Source of the DNA: Chryseobacterium culicis
Lineage (GTDB): Bacteria > Bacteroidota > Bacteroidia > Flavobacteriales > Weeksellaceae
Assembly (NCBI RefSeq): GCF_002979755.1
Contig: NZ_PCPP01000001.1
Location: 2,140,665 to 2,204,664 of the forward strand
Direction of reading: 5' to 3'
DNA: 64,000 nucleotides
In this document: positions 16,191 through 25,430 of the stretch, in pieces
Layout: every line of letters begins with the position of its first letter
Numbering within the stretch: position 1 is the first letter of the stretch
Notes under the pieces: model-generated
What the model saw: only the letters and a program-made list of their open reading frames with translations
Databases searched by the model: none
Told to the model about the DNA's origin: nothing
Position numbers and translations under genes: made by a program

Positions 16191-16760
16191 TTATTCATCA
16201 TATCTTTTCAACAGATCGATTAAATCTTCTTCCTTAAGTCTGTTGTAATTAATATTTTCAATCAGTGGTTCCAGCTCGGGTTTATCAGCCGTTAATTCCT
16301 TCAATTTCTTCCTGTTATTGACAAAAAGACTTAACGGTTGTCTTATATCTCCTTTGTATAAAACATCTGATGTAAGAGTGGATCCGTCATAACCATGACG
16401 TCTGTATGCTTTCAGCCATTTTATTTTTCTACCATCATATACCAGTTCTACCAAAGTTTTGGTTGATTCTAAAGGAAAATAAATAAAAACTCTTGGCTTT
16501 CCTTTAAGATCTACGAACTCAATTTTTTGAATTTCAGATGGTTGATATTTAATAGCTTGTCCATTTTCCAGAATTTTGACCTTCCTGTCCGAAATAGTTA
16601 TTTCATCAATCTGATTACTATCAAAAAGATTAGTTATAAAAGGTATTTTAGCATCTACAGTTCTGTTATCACTAAATGTAACCTTTGATTCGATCTGTGA
16701 TTTCTGAGCGAAACTTATTGAATATATAAAAAGAAATAGAGCTAATAAATTCTTCATCAT
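16191..16760 (-). CDS. Hypothetical exported protein at the end of the lipid A operon
   Basis: A 189-residue protein with a signal peptide ([16 protein letters not shown]) and no lipobox. The mature part is mixed beta strands, then helices rich in lysine and leucine ([15 protein letters not shown]), ending [11 protein letters not shown]. It shares short strand patterns ([27 protein letters not shown]) with small Bacteroidota periplasmic proteins, but I do not recognise a named family. It overlaps the stop of the upstream lpxD-like gene by 4 bases, so it is translated from the same message. Confidence 0.75.
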   Translation of the reverse strand: MMKNLLALFLFIYSISFAQKSQIESKVTFSDNRTVDAKIPFITNLFDSNQIDEITISDRKVKILENGQAIKYQPSEIQKIEFVDLKGKPRVFIYFPLESTKTLVELVYDGRKIKWLKAYRRHGYDGSTLTSDVLYKGDIRQPLSLFVNNRKKLKELTADKPELEPLIENINYNRLKEEDLIDLLKRYDE

Positions 16761-17656
16761 AGTTTTCTCAGTTTTACTTCTTTTTTCAGATAGGTTTTGA
16801 AATCTTCTGCAAACATCCCGATATAGGTTCCTTTTTCCAGATCTCTGTTCACTCCGGTTTTTCCTAAAAGTACAGATCCTGCCTCAATTTTATTTCCGGA
16901 AGCAATTCCCACCTGCCCCCAAAGCGTCACCTCATCTCCAATGACACAACATCCTGCTATTCCTACCTGAGAAGCAATCAGACATTTTTTTCCGATAACA
17001 GTATCGTGCCCGATTTGAATCTGGTTATCCAAAACAGAACCTTCACCAATGATGGTAGAGTCTGTAACTCCTCTGTCAATGGTACAGCCATTACCAATCT
17101 CTACGTTGTTTTCAATGATAACATTTCCTACAGAAATCAGACGGTCAAAGTTTCCATTCAGTTTTCTGTAATAAAATGCGTCACCTCCTAAAACGGTGTT
17201 AGACTGAATAACAACATTATCCCCGATTTCGGTACGGTCTCCAATCACAACATTTGGAAAGATAAGGGTATTTTTTCCAATTTTCACATTGTTTCCGATC
17301 ACTGCAGAATGGTGAACTTTTGTGCCCTCTCCTATTTCAACATCATGAAGCTCTTCTGTGAAATTATATATTCGGGTAAAATGAGTATTGATTTTATTAA
17401 AGTCTCTGAAAGGATCATCAGAAACCAAAAGTGCTTTGCCTTCAGGGCATTCTACTTCTTTATCAATTAAAATAATAGTGGCTGCAGAGTTTAATGCTTT
17501 GTCATAATATTTAGGATGGTTTACAAAGACAATATCACCAGGTTTTACCATATGAATTTCATTGGTTCCCAATACTTCAAAATCTTCCGGCCCTACAAAT
17601 GCTGAGCCTATTAAATCTGCAATCGTTTTAAGCTTTTGCGGAGAATGGAATCTCAT
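16757..17656 (-). CDS. LpxD-like N-acyltransferase, second copy
   Basis: A 300-residue left-handed beta-helix protein. Residues 1-100 resemble the LpxD uridine-binding domain, and residues about 105-290 are hexapeptide repeats ([28 protein letters not shown]). The catalytic-type histidine is kept: His217 in [13 protein letters not shown], matching His240 of the main LpxD at 21164-22195. It is shorter than that protein (343 residues) and lacks its C-terminal helical part. Having two LpxD-like genes in one lipid A operon suggests a different acyl chain or a different sugar substrate. I chose the ATG at 17654-17656; the longer form starts with TTG. Confidence 0.82.
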   Translation of the reverse strand: MRFHSPQKLKTIADLIGSAFVGPEDFEVLGTNEIHMVKPGDIVFVNHPKYYDKALNSAATIILIDKEVECPEGKALLVSDDPFRDFNKINTHFTRIYNFTEELHDVEIGEGTKVHHSAVIGNNVKIGKNTLIFPNVVIGDRTEIGDNVVIQSNTVLGGDAFYYRKLNGNFDRLISVGNVIIENNVEIGNGCTIDRGVTDSTIIGEGSVLDNQIQIGHDTVIGKKCLIASQVGIAGCCVIGDEVTLWGQVGIASGNKIEAGSVLLGKTGVNRDLEKGTYIGMFAEDFKTYLKKEVKLRKL

Positions 17657-17723
17657 AACAATAGATTTTCTTATAAAACAAAATTCGGACTGCTGATGCA
17701 AACCGAATTTATGTAATTTTTAT

Positions 17724-18290
17724 TTATTCTTTTACTCTTTCTAAGTAGCTACCGTCTTCAGTGCTTACTTTAATTCTGTCTCCCGGTTCAATGAACAAAG
17801 GAACCATTACTCTTGCTCCTGTTTCAACGATTGCGTTTTTAAGAGCATTGGTTGCAGTGTTTCCTTTTACCCCTGGATCAGCTTCGATAACATCAAGATA
17901 TACCGACTGTGGAAGTTCAGCAGAAAGTGGTGTTTCATCAGCTTCTTTCAAAATGATTGTTACTTCTTCACCAGCTTTCATAAACTGAGAGTTTTCAATC
18001 ATTTCTTTATTGATGTATAACTGAGAGAAGTCATCATTGTTCATGAAGTGGAATCCGTTCTCATCATCATACAAATACTGGAACTTTCTGGTGATTACTT
18101 TTACTTCATCAATTTTGTGTCCAGCAGAGAAAGTGTTATCAATTACTTTACCGTTGGTTACTGACTTTAGTTTTGTTCTTACGAAAGCAGGTCCTTTTCC
18201 TGGTTTTACGTGAAGAAACTCAATTACTTTATAAATATCATTGCTATACTCGATACATAGCCCTTTTTTGATATCGTTACTTGTTGCCAT
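17724..18290 (-). CDS. efp: Elongation factor P
   Basis: EF-P enters the ribosome and relieves stalling at proline runs. The 188 residues make the usual three beta-barrel domains. The loop VKPGKGPAF carries Lys32, equivalent to the residue modified in E. coli, and the C-terminus contains the conserved GDRIKVSTEDGSYLER. Enzymes that modify the lysine (EpmA/EpmB or others) are not in this window. It sits inside the lipid A operon between a hypothetical gene and the second lpxD-like gene. Confidence 0.97.
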   Translation of the reverse strand: MATSNDIKKGLCIEYSNDIYKVIEFLHVKPGKGPAFVRTKLKSVTNGKVIDNTFSAGHKIDEVKVITRKFQYLYDDENGFHFMNNDDFSQLYINKEMIENSQFMKAGEEVTIILKEADETPLSAELPQSVYLDVIEADPGVKGNTATNALKNAIVETGARVMVPLFIEPGDRIKVSTEDGSYLERVKE

Positions 18291-18307
18291 TAATATATTA
18301 TATTCTT

Positions 18308-18979
18308 TTATTTATTATTCTCTTTATTTACCAAATCAACTATATCCTCTAGGTAATACTGATTGGCTTTTAGTTTTGAAATCACCTCCGGATCATTATC
18401 TGTAAGTTTAACAATAAGTTTTGTATCCACTACCAATCCAAAGCTGACATCTCTTTTATCAGAGGTATTATTTGATTTTTCAATATCAACCAAAAGAACC
18501 TTGTAAGAATTTCCTTTTTTATCCTTCCACGCAAACTTAGGTGTTAAACCTGCATTCAAAGCACCTCCTAACAAGCCTCCTCCGTAAGGATTATTGTATG
18601 AAATTGCTTTTTTATCTTTTACTTCATCCAGATAGATCAAAAAATATTTCTTCCCGATTACATTGACTCTTGCAAATGTATCAAAAGAATAGATATACGC
18701 TGCATAGGTCATGCTAAAATACAGGTTATCCTGATACTTCATCAGCCATGCTCTATTCTCCTTCTTTGCCTTTTTATCCGTATCTGCAAATCTGAATGCC
18801 GACATTTTGATGTAATCTTCATTCTGACTTTTTACTTCTGCATAAACATTGGGTTTAGCCAGGCTGTCTTTTTTATAGTCTGAGAAGCCGTAATAGAACT
18901 CCATCCCTGTTATCCTTTGGTTCTGGGAAAGGCAAAAATGGGAAATTGCCAATGCAAAAAGAAAAGATAATTTTTTCAT
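18308..18979 (-). CDS. Hypothetical exported protein in the lipid A operon
   Basis: A 223-residue protein with signal peptide MKKLSFLFALAISHFCLSQ. The mature region is mostly beta strands with lysine-rich loops, a glycine patch (YGGGLLGGALNAGL, about 130-143), and a helical end (VISKLKANQYYLEDIVDLVNKE). I do not recognise a family. Its start overlaps the lpxA stop by one base (TAATG), and efp follows after 17 bases, so it is certainly part of the operon. A periplasmic or envelope role is inferred only from this context. Confidence 0.78.
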   Translation of the reverse strand: MKKLSFLFALAISHFCLSQNQRITGMEFYYGFSDYKKDSLAKPNVYAEVKSQNEDYIKMSAFRFADTDKKAKKENRAWLMKYQDNLYFSMTYAAYIYSFDTFARVNVIGKKYFLIYLDEVKDKKAISYNNPYGGGLLGGALNAGLTPKFAWKDKKGNSYKVLLVDIEKSNNTSDKRDVSFGLVVDTKLIVKLTDNDPEVISKLKANQYYLEDIVDLVNKENNK

Positions 18980-19773
18980 TAATTACTATCTTTACCTGTT
19001 CCGTAACCTTTTACGATACCTCTTGGTGAATTTTGAATAAACTGTAAGATTTCATCTCTTTCAGCCGTTGGAAGCATTTCTTTTTCAATATGGGAAATAG
19101 CCTGAGAAACGTTCATCTTCATCTGAAAGATCGCTCTGTAGATTTTCTGGATTTCAAAGATCTTTTCGTTAGTAAAACCTCTTCTTCTTAAACCAACAGA
19201 ATTGATCCCAGCATAAGACATAGGCTCTCTTGCTACTTTTACATAAGGTGGAATATCTTTTCTTACCAGAGTTCCTCCGGAAATCATGACATGTTTTCCG
19301 ATTTTACCAAATTGGTGAACTGCTGATAAACCTCCCATTACCGTATAATCTCCAATCTCCACGTGCCCTGCAATACCACAACCGTTGACAATGATAACGT
19401 GATCTCCGATAACGCAGTCATGGGCAATATGCGAAGTTGCCATAATAAGACAGTGGGCTCCAATTTTGGTAAACCCTAAGGCTTTTGTCCCTCTGTTTAC
19501 GGTAACACATTCTCTGATTGTCGTTTCGTCACCGATAATCACCTGGGTATCTTCACCATCAAATTTCAGATCCTGGGGAATTGCAGAGATTACCGTTCCA
19601 GGGAAAATCCTACAGTTTTTTCCTATTCTTGCACCATCCATAATGGTTACATTAGGACCAATCCATGTTCCTTCTCCAATTTCTACGTCCCCTGCAATGG
19701 TAGTGAAAGGTTCTACGATTACATTTTTGCTGATTTTCGCACGTTTATCTACGGCTGCTAATTGATGAATCAT
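18979..19773 (-). CDS. lpxA: UDP-N-acetylglucosamine O-acyltransferase
   Basis: LpxA performs the first step of lipid A synthesis, moving a 3-hydroxyacyl chain from acyl-carrier protein to the 3-OH of UDP-GlcNAc. The 264 residues form hexapeptide repeats followed by a helical tail. The catalytic histidine is His118 in SHIAHDCVIGDH, and the conserved IPQDLKFDGE and TVNRGT segments are present. It starts directly after the lpxC/fabZ stop. Confidence 0.97.
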   Translation of the reverse strand: MIHQLAAVDKRAKISKNVIVEPFTTIAGDVEIGEGTWIGPNVTIMDGARIGKNCRIFPGTVISAIPQDLKFDGEDTQVIIGDETTIRECVTVNRGTKALGFTKIGAHCLIMATSHIAHDCVIGDHVIIVNGCGIAGHVEIGDYTVMGGLSAVHQFGKIGKHVMISGGTLVRKDIPPYVKVAREPMSYAGINSVGLRRRGFTNEKIFEIQKIYRAIFQMKMNVSQAISHIEKEMLPTAERDEILQFIQNSPRGIVKGYGTGKDSN

Positions 19774-21171
19774 TTAATCAACTTTATTTTTTGCAACTTG
19801 AGCCATAAGCTCTGCTTCTACTGCTACAGTATCTCCTACATATCCATATCCCTGCATATGAACAATTCCTCTTCTGATAGGCTCTATCAATTCAATTTTG
19901 AATATAAGCGTATCTCCCGGAATTACTTTTCTCTTGAATTTCACCTTATCAATTTTGATGAAATAAGTAGAGTAGTTTTCAGGATCCGGAACGCTAGCCA
20001 GTACAAGAATTCCTCCTGTCTGTGCCAATGCTTCTACCTGAAGTACTCCAGGCATTACAGGTTCTTTAGGGAAGTGTCCAACGAAGAATGGCTCATTCAT
20101 CGTAACATTTTTCAGACCTACCACGTGAGAATCTGAAAGTTCAAGAACCTTATCAATCAATAAAAATGGAGGTCTGTGAGGCATAAGCTTCATAATTCCG
20201 TTGATATCGAATACGGGTTCTTTTGTCAGGTCAAAATCCGGAACATTTTTCTTTTTCTGCAGTTTCCACTGACGGTTCAGTTTTTTTGCAAACTGAGTGT
20301 TTACAAAGTGTCCAGGTTTGTTGGCAATTACCTTACCTTTTATTTTCACTCCTGCCAAAGCAAGGTCACCAATTACATCCAGTAATTTGTGTCTTGCAGC
20401 TTCGTTAGGATAATTTAAATTAAGATTGTCCAGAATACCATTGGGTCTGATCGATACATTGTCTTTTCCAAAGGCTTTCTTTAATTTTTCTGTAGTTTCA
20501 GGCGTAAGATCTTTATCTACATATACAATAGCGTTAGAAATATCTCCACCTTTGATCAAACCATGATCTAAAAGCATTTCCAACTCATGCAGGAAGCTAA
20601 ATGTTCTTGCTGATGAGATTTCGTCTTTAAATTCTGAAATATTTTTAAGAGTAGCATTCTGAGTACCTAATACTTTAGTCCCAAAATCTACCATGGTAGT
20701 TACTTCGTAAGTATCTGAAGGAATAATTGTGATTTCCGAACCTGTAGCCGGATCACTGTACGTAAGAACTTCTTTTACCACAAGATATTCTCTTGCTACC
20801 GTTTGTTCTGCTACTCCAACACTTTCGATTGCTTCCACAAAGTATTTTGAAGATCCGTCCAAAATTGGAGGTTCAGAGGCATCCATTTCTAAAACTGCGT
20901 TGTCAATATCACAACCAACCAGGGCTGCTAAAAGGTGTTCGCATGTGGTAATTTTTACCCCTAATTTTTCTAATGTAGTTCCTCTTTCTGTTGCTACAAC
21001 ATAATTTACATCTGCTTCTACCTGAGGATGTCCCTCCAAGTCTGTTCTTACAAATACAAAACCTGTATTTTCTTTTGCAGGTTTAATGGTAAGTTTTACT
21101 TCTTTACCCGTATGAAGGCCAATTCCAGAAAGAGTTACCTCTTGCTGAAGTGTTTTTTGCATATCACTCAT
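19774..21171 (-). CDS. lpxC: Bifunctional LpxC deacetylase / FabZ dehydratase
   Basis: A 465-residue fusion, typical of Bacteroidota. Residues 1-305 are LpxC, the zinc-dependent UDP-3-O-acyl-GlcNAc deacetylase that commits to lipid A synthesis: Glu78/His79 in TCEHLLAAL, zinc ligands His261 and Asp265 in HKLLDVIGD, and His288 in PGHFVNTQ. Residues about 318-465 are FabZ, the 3-hydroxyacyl-ACP dehydratase: [12 protein letters not shown], His366 in [11 protein letters not shown] and Glu380 in QVEALAQ. The fusion links the competing demands of membrane lipid and lipid A for the same acyl-ACP. I chose the ATG at 21169-21171, which overlaps the lpxD end by 8 bases; ATG 21160-21162 is possible. Confidence 0.95.
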   Translation of the reverse strand: MSDMQKTLQQEVTLSGIGLHTGKEVKLTIKPAKENTGFVFVRTDLEGHPQVEADVNYVVATERGTTLEKLGVKITTCEHLLAALVGCDIDNAVLEMDASEPPILDGSSKYFVEAIESVGVAEQTVAREYLVVKEVLTYSDPATGSEITIIPSDTYEVTTMVDFGTKVLGTQNATLKNISEFKDEISSARTFSFLHELEMLLDHGLIKGGDISNAIVYVDKDLTPETTEKLKKAFGKDNVSIRPNGILDNLNLNYPNEAARHKLLDVIGDLALAGVKIKGKVIANKPGHFVNTQFAKKLNRQWKLQKKKNVPDFDLTKEPVFDINGIMKLMPHRPPFLLIDKVLELSDSHVVGLKNVTMNEPFFVGHFPKEPVMPGVLQVEALAQTGGILVLASVPDPENYSTYFIKIDKVKFKRKVIPGDTLIFKIELIEPIRRGIVHMQGYGYVGDTVAVEAELMAQVAKNKVD

Positions 21172-22195
21172 TAGTATTATCTTTTGAGTTATTCTCAAGA
21201 TTATTTATTCTATTTACTATTCCAGGTAAGTTCCTGAAATGAACATAGCTCCTCAAATAGTCATTGTAACTGATAGCCGGTGAGCCGTACAATGTTTCTC
21301 TGTCATTAACGCTGGAATTCACGCCACTTTGAGCCTGGATTTTCACCTGATTTCCTATTTTGATATGTCCTACAATACCTACCTGACCACCAATCTGATT
21401 CCAGTCACCAATTGTAGTAGAACCGGCAATTCCCGCTTGTGCAGCAATCACATTATTCTGACCAATTTTCACGTTATGAGCAATCTGAATCAGATTATCA
21501 ATTTTAGTTCCTTTACCAATAATAGTAGAGCCTATTGTAGCTCTGTCAATACTACAGTTTGAACCGATTTCAACATCGTCTTCAATAATTACATTTCCAA
21601 GCTGTGGTATTTTTTTGAAGCCTTCAGCGGTTGGCTGGAAACCAAAACCATCACCTCCAATTACCGTATTGGAATGAATGACACAGTTATCCCCAATAAT
21701 ACAGTAGTCGTAAATTCTGGCTCCACTGTCTATTTTACAGTTTTTACCAATTTTCACTCCTTTTCCTATATATACATGTGGATAGATCTGTGAACCTTCC
21801 CCGATTTTAGCTTTCTCAGAAACATAAGTAAATGCCCCAATATAGGCTTTATCTCCTATAACAGCAGTATCATGAATGGAAGATCCATTCTCAATACCTT
21901 CTTTTCTCCCCTGCATTTCCTGATATAAATTCATCAGAATCTGAAAAGAAAGATAGGCATCCTTTACAACAATTAAGGTAGGGTTATAATGATTTTTCTC
22001 CAGAAGTTGTTCTGAAACGATAATAACAGAGCATTTTGAGCTATCCAAAAAATGAGAAAATCTATCTTGTGCTATAAAAGAAAGATGTCCTGATTCCCCA
22101 TTCTCAATTGGTGAAACTCCCGTAATAAGTGCATTCTCGTCACCTATTATTTTTCCGTCAATAAAACTTGCAATTTGCGAAGCTGTAAATTCCAT
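21164..22195 (-). CDS. lpxD: UDP-3-O-(3-hydroxyacyl)glucosamine N-acyltransferase
   Basis: LpxD adds the second 3-hydroxyacyl chain in lipid A synthesis. The protein has 343 residues: an N-terminal domain (1-100), hexapeptide repeats (about 105-310), and a C-terminal helix. The catalytic histidine is His240 in [11 protein letters not shown], and [10 protein letters not shown] (180-189) is the conserved hydrophobic-pocket loop. The start at ATG 22193-22195 is favoured because the longer in-frame TTG start lies in the promoter. It is the first gene of the lipid A operon. Confidence 0.96.
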   Translation of the reverse strand: MEFTASQIASFIDGKIIGDENALITGVSPIENGESGHLSFIAQDRFSHFLDSSKCSVIIVSEQLLEKNHYNPTLIVVKDAYLSFQILMNLYQEMQGRKEGIENGSSIHDTAVIGDKAYIGAFTYVSEKAKIGEGSQIYPHVYIGKGVKIGKNCKIDSGARIYDYCIIGDNCVIHSNTVIGGDGFGFQPTAEGFKKIPQLGNVIIEDDVEIGSNCSIDRATIGSTIIGKGTKIDNLIQIAHNVKIGQNNVIAAQAGIAGSTTIGDWNQIGGQVGIVGHIKIGNQVKIQAQSGVNSSVNDRETLYGSPAISYNDYLRSYVHFRNLPGIVNRINNLENNSKDNTNE

Positions 22196-22201
22196 ATTCT
22201 G

Positions 22202-22230
22202 CAAAGATAAGAAATTCTATAATTTGCAAA
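22202..22230 (-). promoter_or_regulatory. Promoter of the lipid A (lpxD) operon
   Basis: On the minus strand TTTG (22227-22230), a 17-base spacer, and TATCTTTG (22202-22209): a complete match to the Bacteroidota consensus. The -7 box ends 7 bases before the lpxD ATG, so the leader would be about 0-3 bases. Confidence 0.75.
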
Positions 22231-22266
22231 CATGTTTTAGTTTCAGATCGTAAATTTTAATATTCT

Positions 22267-23493
22267 TTAAGAGTCCAATTTGGAGATATCTCTTGGAAAC
22301 ATAAGGATATAACGAGTGGTTTTATTCACGATCAACCCTGATAAAAGCTGATCTTCCGACTCGTGCAGCCTCGTTCTCCTGCCATTTTTATGCAGTAAAT
22401 AAATCGGCTGTTTCTCTGCATGATAGGGCAATAATTTTCTTTTAATTTCATGAACCAATTCATTACCATTATCAATTCCAAAAAATTCATTACTCTTTTT
22501 TATTTTTTCATCAATTATTTTCTCGTCAAATGGATGAGATGAAATGATTGTTTTAGGTAAATTTCTCTGAATTACACATTTACACCAGTATGACAAGACA
22601 AAATCATCCGAATTCTGCCATTCTTTCATCGCCTGAATTACGTCATTATCATCAAGTTTCGTAAATCGTTCTACATCTTCGTCCGTTGCGGCACTCTTTT
22701 CACGGTATAAAAAATATTTCAGATTATCCGTTGCAGGAAGCTCTGTACCCTGAGAAATCAGATATTTTGCTCTTTCAAGAATTTTAACCAAAAGAAACTC
22801 TGCTAAAGCTGAAGTTTTATGATAGTACACCTGCCAGTACATAAACATTCTGGCGGTCAGGAAATTTTCAATGGAATAAATGCCTTTTGCATCAATCACC
22901 AGCTCCCCTTCTTCACATACATTCATCATGGAAATAATTCTTTGGGTATTAATATTACCTTCTGATACTCCGGTAAAAAAGCTGTCTCTTTTCAGGTAAT
23001 CCAGACGATCAACATCCAGTTGGGAAGAGATCAGCTGGTTAAAAAATTTTCTATGATATTTCCCCTGAAACATTTCAATCGCCATTGAAAGTTCCCCTTT
23101 GAATTCTTCGTTCAGCTTGTTCATCAACAGTAAGGAAAGATTTTCATGATGCCAGTCATCCATCAGCATACTTTCAAGGGCATGAGAAAACGGACCATGA
23201 CCAATATCATGCATCAGAATAGCCAGCATTGCTCCTTTTTCTTCTTCCTCAGAAATTTTCACTCCTTTCTGTTTCAATGTTTCCAAAGCCGTAAACATCA
23301 GATGCATTGCTCCCAGCGCATGGTGAAATCTTGTATGGGTAGCACCGGGAAATATAAGGTTCAAAAGTCCGGTCTGCCCGATTCTTCTTAATCTCTGAAA
23401 GTAAGGATGCTCAATGATATCAAATAAAATTTCGTGTGGAATTTTGATAAATCCGTGAACAGGATCGTTGATGATTTTTAGCTTATTCTGCAT
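22267..23493 (-). CDS. HD-domain phosphohydrolase (dNTPase-like)
   Basis: A 408-residue protein beginning KIINDPVHGFIKIPHEI, the standard start of the dGTPase-like HD family. The metal site is clear: HTRFHHALGAMHL, then LMHDIGHGPFSHALE (HD dyad), and later DVDRLDYLKRDSFFTG. It should cleave nucleoside triphosphates or related phosphates; the exact substrate is unknown. I chose ATG 23491-23493 because the longer version starts with TTG inside a -7 box (23515-23522). It lies just upstream of the lpxD promoter. Confidence 0.9.
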   Translation of the reverse strand: MQNKLKIINDPVHGFIKIPHEILFDIIEHPYFQRLRRIGQTGLLNLIFPGATHTRFHHALGAMHLMFTALETLKQKGVKISEEEEKGAMLAILMHDIGHGPFSHALESMLMDDWHHENLSLLLMNKLNEEFKGELSMAIEMFQGKYHRKFFNQLISSQLDVDRLDYLKRDSFFTGVSEGNINTQRIISMMNVCEEGELVIDAKGIYSIENFLTARMFMYWQVYYHKTSALAEFLLVKILERAKYLISQGTELPATDNLKYFLYREKSAATDEDVERFTKLDDNDVIQAMKEWQNSDDFVLSYWCKCVIQRNLPKTIISSHPFDEKIIDEKIKKSNEFFGIDNGNELVHEIKRKLLPYHAEKQPIYLLHKNGRRTRLHESEDQLLSGLIVNKTTRYILMFPRDISKLDS

Positions 23494-23514
23494 TGAAACG
23501 TCAATATTAGTAAA

Positions 23515-23522
23515 CAAAGTTA
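23515..23522 (-). promoter_or_regulatory. -7 promoter box of the HD hydrolase gene
   Basis: On the minus strand TAACTTTG, 21 bases before the ATG at 23493. It rules out the upstream TTG start at 23517. No TTG at -33. Confidence 0.5.
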
Positions 23523-23602
23523 GGCATTTTAAATTTGAGTTATGATTAATTTCATGTTAAAAGAAAATCTGTTTCCCTTCAGGATTAATTCCTTAAAAAC
23601 GT

Positions 23603-23633
23603 TTGTCATTGTTGTATTTTAAGCCTATCTTTG
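23603..23633 (+). promoter_or_regulatory. Promoter of the S41 peptidase gene
   Basis: TTG at 23603-23605, 20-base spacer, TATCTTTG at 23626-23633, 24 bases before the ATG at 23658. Confidence 0.6.
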
Positions 23634-23657
23634 ATTGAGAAAACACGATAACTTTTA

Positions 23658-25298
23658 ATGAGAAAATACTCTCTTTTCCTTTTATTATTTTTAAGCTTAC
23701 ATTTTTCCGCACAAGTTATCACTGAGACCCAAAAACTGGAGTCTCTCTGCAGAATTTGGGGATTTTTAAAATATTATCATCCTCATGTTGCCAAAGGAAA
23801 TATAAACTGGGACAAACAACTTTTTCAGAAGATTAATGAACTGGAACATATTCATGACAAGCAGTCTCTTAATACCCTTTATTCTGATTGGATCACCAAC
23901 CTTGGAGAAGTTCCTTTGTGCAAAGAATGTTCAGTAAAGGATCAGAAAGTTTATTTCCTTAAAAATTTTGATCTGCGCTGGATTGATAATTCGCAAATTT
24001 TCTCTGATGATGTATCTCAAAAACTCAGATATATTGAAAATAACAGGAATCTTGGAGACAATCACTATGTTGGAAAAGGCGGAAGAAAAATATACTTCAG
24101 AAATGAAAAATCATATGGCTCTGAATTTACTTCCCAAACAATTAGTCTACTGGAATTATTCAGGTACTGGAATTATGTAGAATATTTTTTTCCTTATAAA
24201 TATGAAACCGATCAAAACTGGAATGATGTTCTTTCCGAAATGATCCCAAAATTTCTCATGATTGATAATGACGAAAATTTTCACCTGACATTAGCAGAAC
24301 TCGTCACTAAAACGGATGACTCACATGCCTTTATTTCTTCAAAAGAGATTCAGCTTAATCAGTATGGTAAAAGAAAAGTTCCTGTAGAATATTCTTATGC
24401 TGAAGGAAAACTGGTTGTTACAAAAATCAACAACACACGATCCAGAAACAGCAGTCCTTTGCATACCGGTGATATTATTTATGATATTGAGGGTAAAACA
24501 ATTCCTCAAATGATCAATAGCCTGGGAAAATATGTTCCTGCTTCCAACTCATGGGGCAAGGTCAGCAAAATAAAGGACAAACTTCTCTTCAGCAACAATG
24601 ATTCTATTTCTGTAAAGATTGAAAGAGAGGGGCAAAATCTGGAAATAAAAACCAAAACCTATCTTGTCAAAGATATCTTTCATGAAAAAACGGTGGCTCC
24701 CAAAAAGTGGAAATTCATTGATGATGAAAAGAAAACCGGGTATGTTAATATGGGAATGATAGAAAAAGAAGATCTGGATGAAATGTACAGAGAGTTGAAA
24801 TCTACAAAATCCATTATCTTTGATATAAGGAATTACCCTAAACAAACCATTATTCCTTTAAGCTATCTTCTGCTTCCAGAGCCATCCGTGTATTATCAGT
24901 TTACTTTTCCTGATACCAGCTATCCCGGAAAGTTCTACAGCAGAAAAAATGTGACCGGCAGAAAGAATCCTGAATACTATAAAGGAAATGTAATCGTTTT
25001 AGTAGATGAGAATACACAGAGCCAGGCAGAGACCACAACAATGATGTTCAAACAGCATCCGAAAGCTAAAATTATCGGCAGCAATACTTCCGGAGCTAAC
25101 GGAGATGTTATTATGTTTAAAATTGCTGACCTGGACACACGGTTCACTGGCCTTGGGGCTTATTATCCTGACGGCAGGGAAACTCAAAGGATAGGAATAA
25201 TCCCGGACATTCTTGTAAAACCCAGTGTAGAAGGAATTAAAAACGGTAAAGATGAAGTCCTGGAAAAGGCTTTGGAATATATAGAAACCATTCCTTAA
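23658..25298 (+). CDS. S41-family peptidase (C-terminal processing protease-like), exported
   Basis: A 546-residue protein with signal peptide MRKYSLFLLLFLSLHFSAQ. The N-terminal 250 residues contain the helical cap (SLLELFRYWNYVEYFFPYK). A PDZ-like stretch follows (LVVTKINNTRS, LHTGDIIYDIEGK, about 258-285), then the S41 catalytic core with ENTQSQAETTTMMFK (about residues 451-465), where the serine of TQSQAE is the probable nucleophile. It should cleave periplasmic or surface polypeptides, probably at C-termini. It precedes porX but has its own promoter and a 3' hairpin, so it is probably a separate unit. Confidence 0.85.
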   Translation: MRKYSLFLLLFLSLHFSAQVITETQKLESLCRIWGFLKYYHPHVAKGNINWDKQLFQKINELEHIHDKQSLNTLYSDWITNLGEVPLCKECSVKDQKVYFLKNFDLRWIDNSQIFSDDVSQKLRYIENNRNLGDNHYVGKGGRKIYFRNEKSYGSEFTSQTISLLELFRYWNYVEYFFPYKYETDQNWNDVLSEMIPKFLMIDNDENFHLTLAELVTKTDDSHAFISSKEIQLNQYGKRKVPVEYSYAEGKLVVTKINNTRSRNSSPLHTGDIIYDIEGKTIPQMINSLGKYVPASNSWGKVSKIKDKLLFSNNDSISVKIEREGQNLEIKTKTYLVKDIFHEKTVAPKKWKFIDDEKKTGYVNMGMIEKEDLDEMYRELKSTKSIIFDIRNYPKQTIIPLSYLLLPEPSVYYQFTFPDTSYPGKFYSRKNVTGRKNPEYYKGNVIVLVDENTQSQAETTTMMFKQHPKAKIIGSNTSGANGDVIMFKIADLDTRFTGLGAYYPDGRETQRIGIIPDILVKPSVEGIKNGKDEVLEKALEYIETIP

Positions 25299-25339
25299 AT
25301 GGAACAAAAATGTGAAATATTTCACGGTATTTCCATTTA
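25296..25339 (+). terminator. Hairpin overlapping the S41 stop codon
   Basis: TAAATGGAA (25296-25304, including the stop codon) pairs with TTCCATTTA (25331-25339), and inside it GTGAAATATTTCAC is a perfect palindrome. No long U run follows, so it may stabilise or weakly end the transcript. Confidence 0.4.
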
Positions 25340-25430
25340 ACTAATATTTAACTTTTAATCTTTCGATTTTGTGAGATTTTAAAAGGATTTGGTCAAAATT
25401 TTGATACAATAACCATGTAAAAAATAAATT

